Assembly: GCA_038030265.1 (NCBI GenBank)
Contig: CM075943.1
Coordinates: 46,686,001 to 46,750,000 of the forward strand
Length of the DNA: 64,000 nucleotides
Origin: Corythucha ciliata
Lineage: Eukaryota > Arthropoda > Insecta > Hemiptera > Tingidae
Direction: 5' to 3'
Positions 23,778 to 33,834 of this stretch are shown here, piece by piece. A model generated the notes under the pieces. The model was given only the letters and a program-made list of their open reading frames with translations, searched no databases and was not told where the DNA came from. The position numbers and the translations under genes are program-made. How positions within the stretch are numbered: the first letter of the stretch is position 1; every line of letters starts with the position of its first letter.

Positions 23778-24041
23778 AACCCAGGTACGGAAACACGCGA
23801 TTACCGCCATATTTGGTCCCTCCGCCTTTTTATCGCTTGTGAAGTCACTCCATTTAATAATAATAATGAAAAAGAAGAATGAAGTTGTTTTTAAAAAAAA
23901 AAGAAATCAGATGGTATGAGTTTTGAGAACTGAAAAGAGATAATCAAGAGGCGTGTGGAAGAGAAAACACTTATCAAAACCCGAGTGATACCGACCGGAG
24001 GTACCAAATATGGCGGTTACCGCGTGTTTCCGTACTCGGGT
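23778..24041. mobile_element. MITE with ~46-bp inverted ends
   Basis: CCAGGTACGGAAACACGCGA...GCCATATTTGGTCCCTCCG on the left is complemented by 23995-24041. Interior AT-rich, no ORF. Confidence 0.75.
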
Positions 24042-24189
24042 TATATAGTAGCCTTAACTTAGGTGGAGATTCGAGTGCAGCGGAGCAAGTTAATTTTGAA
24101 ATTGAAGTTTATGATTTCTCAAAAATCACAACCCAATAACAATTAATAATGTACTGGGTCCAGCGCAAAGGCGGATGGGACTGCTCGTG

Positions 24190-24757
24190 ACGTAGGTGAA
24201 GGACAGTAATGGCCGAAGATCTGCGGCACCTTTAGAAAGTTTAGTCACCTTGGGCGAGATAAATCATGAGCCCGCAAAGTTTATGATTTTCACGACATAC
24301 TCCCAACTTGAGTGCGGAGGGGTTTCAGAATCCGACGCACTCAACTCCAATCTCCATTCGATTCTTTCGACGCAGGTGTGACGGGCAACTTCTGCGCAGT
24401 CGACAGTTCCCAACGTGGTACTCATACTCTTGAAGTTGGTTCCATTGTCGGTGTATATAATTTTCGGGCGATTAGGGTGCTACCACCATATCAAAGATTT
24501 TAGGAATTAACGGATGATCTTCTTTGGCCTGATCCATTTCTGTCGGAGACAGTATGCCTGGTGCTCTTATCTTGTTTTTCCAGTGATAAATCCATGCGAA
24601 AATTCGAATGAGTCTTTCATACTTTGATATTTCACGTAGGAGTCTACAGTAGATTTCTTCTGCATTCGTGTTGACAGCTGAAACTACTGTTTTCTTCCGC
24701 TCCCTCGGGATTTCTTCAGGAGTCGAATTCGGTCAAGTTTCAGAAGATTCTTTGAGC
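24190..24757 (-). pseudogene. BEL/Pao linker and integrase fragment
   Basis: EEIPRERKKTVVSAV-like text and ISKYERLIRIFAWIYHWKNK lead to the integrase, of which RPKIIYTDNGTNFKS (second catalytic aspartate), IEWRLELSAS and WEYVVKIIN remain. The zinc-binding part is largely lost and a frame break lies near 24.49 kb. Confidence 0.8.
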
Positions 24758-24759
24758 CA

Positions 24760-25172
24760 CTACTGCTTCGGCTGTCGAAGTGAGCAACCTCGGCTCAACA
24801 GGTCGGCTGGATTCGATGTACCTGGAATAGGATGCCAGTAATTTACGTCCGTGAGCCTTCTTATTTCGTTCACGCGGCTCATGATGAACAAAGCCCACGT
24901 AGTATCACGCTTGATCCAAGCAAGCGCCGTAGTCGAGTCGCTCCAGAACCAAGTTTCAATATCTGAGCCGAATTCTGGTGCGACATGAAAAGCAAGTCGA
25001 GCTCCGATTCCCGCAACCAGCAACTCCAACCTAGGGATTGTCATTTTCTTCACCGGTGATATCCGGGATTTAGCTGCCAATAAAAGGTAAACAACGGCAG
25101 CATAAGCGTTCTGCGAGGCGTCACAAAGCGTGTGTATCGATACCTGTGAATCTTTAAGGTCTACTTATCGCG
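24760..25172 (-). pseudogene. BEL/Pao RNase H
   Basis: QVSIHTLCDASQNAYAAVVY carries the first aspartate; MTIPRLELLVAGIGARLA the glutamate; FWSDSTTALAWIKRD the next aspartate; WHPIPGTSNPADLLSRG the end of the domain. Stop at 24760. Confidence 0.9.
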
Positions 25173-25174
25173 GA

Positions 25175-25608
25175 AATCTTATTTCTTTGAGTGCCGGGAG
25201 TTGTTTTATCCAGCTTATGAATTTTTGACTGATTTCTTTGTCAACCTCTTTATCCCAATCATCTCCCGATGACCAAGTCTCCTGAATTAGAATTTTTGGT
25301 AGCAGAGTGGTGAGCGCGCTCATGCCAATAGGATCAAAAACCTTTTGATAGGCGGACAGAATTTTCCCCGGTGTAACTGTCTAAGTCGAGGTCTGGGATG
25401 TGCATCTTGAAGAGATCTTCTTTTCTGTCCCAACGTATGCCTAAAACGACCGTATCCGTTGAGGAATTCAGATTAGGGTCTGAAAACTCCAACCCTCGAA
25501 GCTCAAACTGTGCCTCTCCGAGAAAGGCCGTAGACTCTTGAATGAATTGTTCCAATTCATCATTTGTTGATACACTTGCAACCGTGTTGTCTACGTACCA
25601 TCTCTTTT
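25175..25608 (-). pseudogene. BEL/Pao reverse transcriptase, second part
   Basis: Opens with the active-site box WYVDNTVAS (YVDD-like), continues TNDELEQFIQESTAFLGEA, LELRGLEF-like sequence and VVLGIRWDRKEDLF, then after a frame change near 25345 VFDPIGMSALTTLLPKILIQ and ETWSSGDDWDKEV, the thumb region. Confidence 0.88.
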
Positions 25609-25610
25609 TT

Positions 25611-26722
25611 AGTGCATTTCATTCTGAAAATGCACTATTGGTCTCGTCGTGATGGTGGCAAACATGGGTCATGTCATGTTTTTTTCACGTTTACGAACCT
25701 CTAGAACACGAATTCAATGGTCCCCGGAATTCATATATATATGTATATGCTTATGGCCGTTTTCTTGTTAGCACGATAACTCTCGAAGAAATTAATTTAG
25801 CGGAACGCGCTTTGGCACAAAAATCAGAAGTCGTAAGACCCCGGTCGGTATTGCATTTGGGTCAAATCAGTCGACGTTGAGGGGGGGGGATAGGGGTTGA
25901 AATGGTCAAAAAATCACTATAAATCACCAGTTGATTCTAGAAGCATTATATTCGGTACGTATACTCCATGTAAGAGTAGCCTTTGATTCCCATTTTAATT
26001 TTTTGAAAAAGTCGAGGTGGAGGGGGTGTTGGCCCCGGAGTGGAAGTAAGTGTGTGGTCTTGTTAGCACGATAACTCTCGAAGAAATCAATTTAGCGGAA
26101 CGCGCATTGGCACAAAAATCAGTAGTCGTAAGACCCCGTTCGGTATTGCATTTGGGCCAAATCGGTCAAGGTGGAGGGGGGGAATAGGGGTTGAAATGGT
26201 CAAAAAATTACTAGAATTCACCAGTTGATTCTAGATGCATCATATTCAGTGCGAATACTCCATGTTGGAGTAGCCTTTAATCCCCATTTTAATTTTTCGA
26301 AAAAGTCAAGGTGGTGGGGGTGGTCCTCCCGGTGTGGAAGTGTAAAAATAGCGTTAAACTTCACTAGTTCATCTTAGCGCTCTAAAATTCGACTCAATAA
26401 TTTAATGTAACCAAAGCCCTGGGTTCCATTGAGATTTATCGAAAACTTTGATGGGGGGGGGGGGGTGAAATTTCAAAAAATCGCTTAAATTCACACGATT
26501 ATCATAAAATACGGCACAAAAATTTAATATAACAAAGCCATTGGAAAACTACCGAAACTTTTCGACATTTTTGAAGAGAGGGTGGTGAAAATAGAGGAAG
26601 AAGTTCGGCTCAATGAAACAAATTATGGTATCAAAATTATTACTTCTGGGACGGCTTAGGGTGCCCGTACACGGAATGAAATGCACTCTTTCCGACCGCC
26701 AGCTGTCGGAGCGAAATGTTTT
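25611..26722 (+). mobile_element. ~1.1-kb repeat C inserted in the BEL RT
   Basis: The BEL frame stops at KLQK (26.72 kb) and resumes at KRWYVDN (25.61 kb), so the borders are fixed to a few bases inside a T-run. Left end: AGTGCATTTCATTCTGAAAA and TGCACTA hairpin; then a TA-type microsatellite at 25733-25748; a ~295-bp block repeated twice in tandem (from 25764 and 26059, CTTGTTAGCACGATAACTCT); right end: AATGAAATGCACT, then a hairpin CCGACCGCCAGCTGTCGG and GAAATGTTTTT. Other copies: 55803-56575 (inverted) and 63190-63877. Subterminal inverted repeats, a microsatellite, an end hairpin and insertion in T-T resemble non-autonomous Helentrons (DINE-1 type); that class is an inference. Confidence 0.8.
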
Positions 26723-26992
26723 TGTAATTTCAAGGCGAGTTCTTTGGAAAATCGGGCGTTTCTTTGTTCTACATTTTCCAAAGCTGTCTTCATGTGATGG
26801 TTCAGAACTGCTCCTAGCAGAAACGGACTACTGTTGATACCAAAAACAACTCTGCAGTGTCGATAGACGGTGAGTTGGCCATCTTTGATCCACAGAAACC
26901 TCCAAAAATCTCTTGTCACTAGAAGCAAGGGCGATTTGCAGAAATGCACGTTTTATATCTGCGATAACTCCCTGTCGAGGTTTGTGGGTATC
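26723..26992 (-). pseudogene. BEL/Pao reverse transcriptase, first part
   Basis: GVIADIKRAFLQIALASSDK, one frameshift, then RDFWRFLWIKDGQLTVYRHC, RVVFGINSSPFLLGAVLNHH and KELALKLQK, where the 1.1-kb insertion begins. This part holds the first catalytic aspartate (ADI). Confidence 0.88.
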
Positions 26993-27049
26993 GTTTCCCA
27001 GCTCAGCAGGCCTCGACTCAAAAAGACGTGTCCACCAGGAGGTAGGAAG

Positions 27050-27290
27050 ACTAGTGGACCGGGATCAGCCGAATCACACTAGTTCCGGGAGAACGGGTAA
27101 TAGGTTCGGAATGGTCGAGGAGCACTGGTGGGAAGAGATCAAGCTTCCACTCCGGGTTCTAGGACGGGTGTGAGAATGAAGGGATCAGCCTTCACTCTCG
27201 GACAGGTAGGTTTGTAAGCACCGAGCGGGATCAGCCGATCAGGTGCTGTGAGAGGTGGATGAAAGGAAGCACCGGGGAGATCAGTCCACC
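27050..27290. other. Row of five hairpins with GATCA in the loop
   Basis: Stem-loops at 27050-27083, 27128-27150, 27172-27199, 27217-27247 and 27254-27290. Stems differ in sequence (ACTAGTG/CACTAGT; GTGG-AAG/CTTCCAC; GAGAATGAAGG/CCTTCACTCTC; AGCACC/GGTGCT; GGTGGA/TCCACC), yet each leaves GATCAG (GATCAA in the second) unpaired. In the first and fourth an inner CGG/CCG closes the loop. Loop-to-loop spacing is 73, 46, 46 and 50 bp. It lies where BEL coding similarity is interrupted. Function unknown. Confidence 0.65.
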
Positions 27291-28056
27291 GAGTACAAGG
27301 GCAATTGGAAGAAAAAAGCGAGACTTTTTTCTCCCAAAACGTTTCTTGATTGTTGAATCAAGTCTGAGTTTAGCCATGTCGAAGTTTGACGGTAAGGGTG
27401 GATGACCTTCTAAGCACGGTAGTCGGACTTCGTAGCGCCCGTTATCCCGAATTTTCAAGTTTTGCTCCAAATGTCTCTGAGCCTCAGCTGCAAGTTCTTC
27501 CTGTGATTTGGCTTGTGCAGGATCCTCGATACCTATAGCATCAAGTCTCCACATGTCCGAGACATAGATCGAAGGATTTAACATGCATAAATTAGCCATG
27601 AAAGAGGTACAACGGTGGACACGACCCATGAGGACTTGTAATTTCTTTTCGACCAGTCATCAACTTTCCGGCGACGTCGGCTCCAACTAGAATGACAATT
27701 GGCTGGCTCTGGGTGTCAACGATCTCGATTCCTTTTTTCTTCAGGTCAGACATCCATGGGCCTCGAGTGACCGAGCTAATGTCGTAACAGATCATGTCAG
27801 TATCGAGGACGTCAAAATTACACGCACAATCCGAGTGTAAGTTTCCAACTCTGACCTTGTATTGACTATGTGTTTTTGGCTCCTGCAAACTACCAAACAG
27901 CATTCATTCTACTTTTGATGCGCGACGTTATGAAGGATGTATATCGGTAGAAAATCAACAGAAATCTGTGAAGAGAACAATTAACTATTGATTTCCTACC
28001 AAACAGCATGTGCACGAGGGTTTCTTTTCCATTGGGTCGTTACTGCCTTTTCTACA
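27290..28056 (-). pseudogene. BEL/Pao peptidase-adjacent region
   Basis: Frame NGKETLVHMLFGS (28.0 kb) resumes after the 106-bp insertion as FGSLQEPKTHSQYKVRVGNL, then NFDVLDTDMICYDIS, VTRGPWMSDLKKKG, VILVGADVAGKLMTGRKE and, after a frame change near 27.6 kb, MWRLDAIGIEDPAQAKSQEE and LEGHPPLPSNFDMAKLRLDS. This is the conserved BEL segment between the aspartic peptidase and RT. Past KKR at about 27.33 kb the similarity stops. Confidence 0.88.
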
Positions 28057-28059
28057 CTT

Positions 28060-29960
28060 TATCCGCGGAAGCTTTAAGAAAACCTTGTCCGCGAAGTAGC
28101 TTAGTATTTGTCTTAATTTTAGCCGTCTTTTAGCGATTTTTCATATTTCTGTCCGTGAATCAGTAGCGTAACGAGGTAGGGGCGAGAGACGGCCCTAGAA
28201 AATCTTAAAGATGGGAAAATGAGGATTTCTACGATCTATGTATATGTTCATGAATGTAGGTGAAAGCGAGTTTTGGTATACATATATTATACGGTTGGAC
28301 AGCGTTATTGGCTCCTTTCGACTATTTTCAGTCCATTCGGACTCATGTCGGAATTCGCGCCTTCTGGGGGTGAATTGGCGGCTAAAATAGAGAAAATACG
28401 TTGATCCCCCTTTTTTTTTGTTCAAACCCCTAAGCGGGTAAAGATGAGAAGGCGCACTAATATGATGTTCTTGGGGCTAAGTACGAAGCAAAAAGTTTGG
28501 AAAAAGCGCTAATATTCGTGGCTGAAACTGCAAAAAAGCGTTCATTCGCGGTACCTCGATGAAACTTCCAGACCAAAATTCAACCAAGATATGCCACTTG
28601 ATGGCTAAAATGAAAAAAAGCGCTAATTTGCTGTTCTTTTTGTGAATTGATACGTGCCCCGGTTTTTGTTTAAGCAAGCGCAGAAAGGGCAAAAAAAGGG
28701 TCAAAAAACGCAAATTCAATAACTCAAGACTATAAAATTAAAAAAAAAAAAATAATAAAAAAAATAAACAAAAAAAAAAAAAAATGCTAATTGGGGGCTA
28801 ACATTGAGAAAATGGCAAATTAGCCACTGCAATTGCAAAAAATCACCCCCATACAAAGGAGAAAAGCCGCTAATTCTCTTCACGACTGAAATTTATTAGA
28901 ATATGGCTAATTAGCAGCTAAAATTGGGACAAACGCTAATCAACGACAAAAATTGAAAAAAATCAATAAAACCCCTTCAGTCCTGATTTTTTTTGGTTCC
29001 GAAATTATAAAATTTTGCGTTCGTTGTCTAAACTGGGCCAACATTAACGGTGTAAAGTTTTATTGCTCTATAACCAAACGTTCCTGAGATATTAAATTTT
29101 ACAGGAAGCTGCACTATGGGACTTAAAATATTTGACGCGAAATATTGAACCTGAAACAGGCAACTCTCGGGAAAAAGTTGTGGACAGTATACTGTACGCC
29201 AGGTCTGAAGGGGTTAATAACTGCTAAAATTGAGAAAATTGCTAATCCATAATGAAGTTTGCAAAAAGCGCTAATTAGCGGCTAAAATTAGGACAACCCT
29301 GATTCGCGGACAAAACTGAAAAGATTCGCTAAATAACTAGCAGCTAAAATTGAGAAAAATGGCCCCGTTGTAAAACTCAAAAAATTGCTCAGCACTTAAT
29401 GAGGTTTTGTTTTTAACATGTAAAATAAGAGGGAAGGATTAATCGCGTTATAGCTTTACAACGAGCCCAATGCTAATTCACAGCTAAAATTTAGTAAAAC
29501 GCTTATTCGTGTCTCAAATTTAGGAAAACACAAATCCGTGGGTGATGAAAAGCGCTATTTCACAGCTGAATGAAAAAAAATGTTAATGAGGGGCAAAAAT
29601 AATTTCATAGACTGCTAATTTGCGGCCAATATTGAGGAAAATCACTAATTAGCGTGGCTGAAATTAAGGAAAACGCTAATTTGCAGCTCTAAGTGAGTAG
29701 AACTGCCCAGTCACGTATTTTCGCTGCTGAAAAGGTGAAAAATCGCTAATTTACAGCAAAAAATCGAGGAAAACTCCAATGTTTGTTCAAAATTGAGAAA
29801 ATCACTAACATGGGATAAAAACGCTACTTCGCCGTAAAAATTAAGAGAAAATCACTAATTCGCGGATAAACTGTAGACGCTATAATGCGCAGCCAAAATT
29901 GAAAAAAAAAATCCAATTTTCGGCTGTAATTGAAAATACACTAGTCCGTGCCATCGGAAG
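28060..29960 (+). repeat. Degenerate ~30-bp array, CGCTAATTCGCGGCTAAAAT unit
   Basis: Dozens of imperfect units reading roughly CGCTAATTCGCGGCTAAAAT followed by TGAGAAAAA, spacing about 28-32 bp, with an A-rich tract at 28740-28785 and non-array inserts (about 28190-28480 and 28975-29215). No gene. Confidence 0.75.
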
Positions 29961-30560
29961 GTAACTTCGGGATAAAATTTGGCACGGGAGTCGAATTTTG
30001 ATTAATTTAAAAAATAAAGCAAAAAGCGAGTCACATATTTCCATCGAGTTACATGATACCCTAACTATCTGCCGTGTATTAGCTCTCTGTGCGCCCTGGC
30101 TTCTGAAGATCTCTAGGCAATCGAAACGCTCAATTCAACTAATTTATTTCGAATTTTGTGGTTTAGAAATATTCATGAATCAAATGCGCTTTTTAGGCAA
30201 TTTCAAGCGCCCCTCGCAGGCACTGAAACTGGGTGAAATTAAGATTCCTTTGTGAAATGGCGTTGGGGTCATGACGGTGTGTGGGAGTGATTCAGTGGGT
30301 GATCTCAGCGCTACGATCCCTGCCCATGGGCGGAGATAGCCGATGTTTCTTTGGGGGTCTTCAGTCCTATGACTGGAAATGATCATTAGTAGGAGGGGAG
30401 GATTACCCCAAAACATTTTCGCACTTTTTCGAGCCCTGTACACACAAAGGCATTTTAAAAGATTTTTCGGAAAGAAAGAAGTTCGGAAAACATGATGTGA
30501 ATCATACCTACAAGCTCTATGTATGTGCTCTGTGAAGTTTATGAAACCAAACAAAATTTT
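29961..30560. other. Non-genic stretch
   Basis: No recognisable gene or repeat; small ORFs on both strands only. Confidence 0.4.
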
Positions 30561-30565
30561 TATTA

Positions 30566-31125
30566 GTCCGGGAGCCCACCGTATGAAAAATTCAGGTCAT
30601 TTGATCGTGTCTGGCACCTGCGTAGGACGTTTTTTATGGTCTATGAGATGACACTTCTGAGATCACCAGACATTTTTTCGTGGGACAGGTGCTCAAAACA
30701 GAGCTAGCCGTTGGCAATCACACCTTTGGGCTGCTTGAAAACGGCTGGCAAGTGTAAAAAATTGGTTCTTCGCAAACATTAAACTAGAAAACCACCATCG
30801 CCATCCAATTTATAAAGAAACTCTGGCTACTACTAAGCCTCGAAATTTCACATTTTTTAAAGCTCATGGCGCTGCCTAAAATCAAATTGGATGGTGTTGG
30901 TTTCGTAACGTATTGGTCGAGGGTAACGACTTTTTACTCACGCCGGTCGTTTTCAAACCATCCAAAGGTGCGTTTGCCAACAGCTAGCTATTGTGAGCCT
31001 CTGTCCCACGGAAAATGTCTGGCGATCTCAGAAGTGTCACCTCCTAGACCATAAAAAACGTCCTTCGCAGGTGCCAGACACGCGCAAATGGTCCGGATTT
31101 TTCATACGGTGTGCTCCCGGACTAT
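30566..31125. mobile_element. TIR element with ~170-bp ends (560 bp)
   Basis: GTCCGGGAGCCCACCGTATG at the left and its complement CATACGGTGTGCTCCCGGAC at the right; the arms stay complementary inward for about 170 bp (GTGTCTGGCACCTGCG, GGACGTTTTTTATGGTCTA, GATCACCAGACAT). A half copy is at 20375-20520. No transposase. Confidence 0.8.
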
Positions 31126-31389
31126 ATTATTCTCTCAAAAAATGAAGCATTTTGATAGGTTACGTAGACTACAGATCACACAACATACTTACAGCTTGTG
31201 AACGATGCCTAAAAATTGGAGGATTTCCTGTTCAGGCCAACCTCACCGGCCTGCCGGAGCGTCTGGACCTGGCCTTGACTTCAGTTTAAATCGCCACACA
31301 TCTATTAAAGTTGCGCAGTCCACCTCAATTGATGTCAAAGTCTAGGACACACGCTCTGGCTGGCCAGTAAAGGTCGCCAGGTCGGCCTG

Positions 31390-31518
31390 GGGCCGTGGTT
31401 AGAGTTGTCGGGAAAAACTCCCGTGAGGTGGTTGCTATGGCGGGATAGTATTATTTCTGGTGTAGAGTCCTTGGATCCCGCTTGCGGCATTTTTTCCCGA
31501 CTGCTCGGAATACGGCCC
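31390..31518. mobile_element. GGGCC-ended MITE, twin 1
   Basis: Ends GGGCCGTGGTTAGAGTTGTC and ...CGGAATACGGCCC, flanked by CTG on both sides (31387-31389 and 31519-31521). Its interior (GGTTGCTATGGCGGGATAGT and CCTTGGATCCCGCTTGCGGC) matches 31735-31863. Confidence 0.78.
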
Positions 31519-31734
31519 CTGAACAGGAAATTCTCACCGAGCCTACGCTCCCGAACTGAATAGGGGTTAAAGAGTCTGGGGAAGATGCTTCGGGAATGAG
31601 TGACTGGGAGGGGACTACGGAAAGTTTTGGGGGCTATAGGACCAAAGCCCCCCTCTATCTACGCCCATGTCCCTGCCCCTGGCACTCGACCTAACCTGGT
31701 AAAATCGAGTTAAGGAGGAGACCTGGCTGACCAG

Positions 31735-31863
31735 GGGCCTTATTACGAACCCGTGTGAAAATGCCGCAAGATGCGGTTGCTATGGCGAGATAGTGTTATT
31801 TCTTATTCGGCGTCCTTGGATCCCGCTAGCGGCATTTTTTCCCGGCGGTTCGTAATAAGGCCC
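31735..31863. mobile_element. GGGCC-ended MITE, twin 2
   Basis: Ends GGGCCTTATTACGAACCC and complement, flanked by CAG (31732-31734 and 31864-31866). Same 129-bp length and interior as the twin 345 bp upstream, but with different terminal sequence beyond the first bases. Confidence 0.8.
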
Positions 31864-31867
31864 CAGC

Positions 31868-31983
31868 CTCCCTATTATGTAACTCTTAACGCGTGCGTTA
31901 GCGAATTAAACAAGGTGAATAATTGAAAGTAATAAGCTGAGAAATTTGGATAACGCACGCGTTAAAAGTTACAGAATACGGGG
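31868..31983. mobile_element. Short inverted-repeat element
   Basis: CTATTATGTAACTCTTAACGCGTGCGTTA-type left end (31872-31900) complemented by TAACGCACGCGTTAAAAGTTAC at 31952-31973 onward. Abuts the MITE ending at 31863. Confidence 0.65.
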
Positions 31984-33336
31984 GCAGGGCTCATGAGTAT
32001 CGTGAGGGAGAATCAGGGGACTGGGGACGTTGCGGCCAAGCGCTGCATACCTTTGTTCAATGATGAACATGTTGGGAGTTAGAAATACCAAACTTTACAA
32101 TATGTACAAACCGAAAAAGTAGGACAATCTTGACCTCTCCCCGGACATCAGTCGCAGAAAGTAAAACCTATGGTCAACCTACGTCTAGGCCGTTACGGGT
32201 CATGTCTCATGGCTTATTATGAGTCATTACTGGGACTCCAGAATCCACAAATGTAGAACATTTATAATGCAATTGTCGTCCCCTGAGGTGAAGAAGTGTC
32301 ATTTATGTAGCGCGTTCGCCTCTGTTAACAGGCTGCTGGCGTTTTACCACGCTCTTCTCGCCAGTCCTCTCGGATCCTCCTTAGACGGGGAGGGTTGGTC
32401 CGAGAAAACCCTTCCTAATGTGTACCCGTCCTATTCCTATATGGATACTTTCTGGGTCCAATTAGGCACCATGCTCCTAACGTGTTCTAGTTATTACTTT
32501 AGCACGTCCATAATGCTCAAAACTTACATCTTCGTATCCTTCTTGATGATACCCTCCAAATCTGAAAGGATTTTCTCCGCGACTGGGTAGAAATCGTCCT
32601 GCATGTTGTTCGCCAGGATGAAAACTCAACACCCTAGTTAAATTTTAACTGCAATACACTTCACTGTACCAATTGTGCCTTATTATGTGATTATATAGGC
32701 CATGTTTCGCAACTATTTTCTGCTAAATAAATATCACTTAGGACATTGCCTCTTTCTTCCCTTCGCGATAAAAAAGGTTTTCTTGCCGTTAACGAATTCG
32801 AGAGAGACATCGTGCATGGAGCAAGCCAGGAAGGCGATTGTTGTTCACTCAGAAATACGTGAACAAATCGGCTAAAACGATGCAAAAATTGAACAAAATA
32901 GATTTTTTAAAATGCTTTTTGGCAACTTTAGACGACGATTTGTTGGTGAAATTTCAATTTTATTTTCATTTTATTTGTGTTGTGCGGAGATGTCAATTCG
33001 AATCCGGTGAGGAAGTGAGAACTTGAGAAGGTTACTAACCCCTTCAAACCCTGCAACGCCTCACCCGCCCGTTCAACAGTTCAACTCAGTTCAAGTCAGT
33101 TTTTCATTTCAATCTATTAATTCTCAGTCTTTTTTGTCGCTTTTATTCAACTTGGACGCAATATTGATTTCCTAACTCTCGCCTTCTAGAAAAACGCTAT
33201 CACCGGAACATCAGGTTTTTGTTAAAAGCTTCAGTGCGCGTGAACTTGTGACATTCTTCCTCGGTATTCACCATCTGTTCGGTTCTTTCCACATTTTTCC
33301 CCCTTTAAGTAATGCTCCAGAGTTACTAGTGCAACT
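31984..33336. other. Upstream region of TBCA paralogue 2
   Basis: No supported gene. A plus ORF (32219-32590) ends in IPSKSERIFSATG, which recalls the hAT transposase dimerisation motif (ERIFS), but the rest shows no hAT similarity. The last few hundred bases should hold the TBCA promoter; no TATA box stands out. Confidence 0.4.
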
Positions 33337-33729
33337 ATGGCTGATCCTCGTATGAAAACTATTAGAATACAAACGGGAATTGTTAAAAGACTAACGAAAG
33401 AAAAAGTGTCGTACGAGAAAGAGGCGGAAACTCAGCGCGGTAAAATCGAGCGATACAAAGAAGAAGGTGATTTTATAACTCGTCTTATTTCCTTTGACTT
33501 TGTACAATATCCCAGTTTTACAGGCAAGGAAGAAGCGTACGTAAGGAAACAGGAGGAAGTGCTCCAGGAGAGCGTGTCTATGATTTTCGACTGTCAAAGG
33601 CGCCTTTTGAAAGCCTACAACGATTTCAAAGCAATCCTGGACTCTGAAGCAGACTTGAAAGAAACGGAAGAATATACTACGGCAACTGAAATTATGGACG
33701 CGGCTAAAGAACACTTGCCGTCCAGTTAA
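33337..33729 (+). CDS. TBCA: Tubulin-specific chaperone A paralogue 2
   Basis: Beta-tubulin-binding cofactor A. Exons 33337-33466 and 33524-33729 give 111 residues, the normal length for the family (human 108). The 57-nt intron has GT-AG ends and is a multiple of three without a stop, so an unspliced reading frame also exists. TGIVKRLTKEKVSYEKEAE, then SMIFDCQRRLLKAYNDFKAI, DLKETEEY and AKEHLPSS mark the three helices. Intron position and phase equal those in the paralogue at 18.3 kb, so the two arose by DNA-level duplication, not retrotransposition. PDCD7 starts only 105 bp after its stop. Confidence 0.95.
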   Translation: MADPRMKTIRIQTGIVKRLTKEKVSYEKEAETQRGKIERYKEEGDFITRLISFDFVQYPSFTGKEEAYVRKQEEVLQESVSMIFDCQRRLLKAYNDFKAILDSEADLKETEEYTTATEIMDAAKEHLPSS

Positions 33730-33834
33730 AGCCCCTCCCCCACACCTAGTACCGACCACTATTCCGCTGTTAGCACTAACTCCTGCTTTTTTAAAAACAA
33801 AATTAAATTTAAATTACTCTTGGTCCCATCTACA

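Larger units (their letters stand above)
24190..28056 (-). mobile_element. BEL/Pao retrotransposon relic, interrupted
   Basis: Minus-strand pol in the BEL/Pao order: peptidase-associated region (27.3-28.05 kb), RT (25.6 and 26.7-27.0 kb), RNase H (24.76-25.17 kb) and integrase (24.2-24.75 kb). Both LTRs and gag are absent or unrecognised. It has several frameshifts and stops, a ~1.1-kb insertion in RT (25608-26722), a ~106-bp duplication or insertion at 27904-28009 flanked by a 14-bp repeat (ATGCTGTTTGGTAG on the minus strand) and a hairpin row at 27050-27290. It cannot be functional. Confidence 0.92.

Noticed and set aside
28060..29960. Possible CRISPR-like array
   Set aside because: Units are degenerate with no fixed repeat/spacer alternation, and the genome is eukaryotic.
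32219..32590. ORF ending in a hAT-like ERIFSATG string, and a minus exon-like frame opposite it
   Set aside because: Only a short match at one end, with no other hAT motif. The opposing minus frame with a good GTAAGT also lacks partners.
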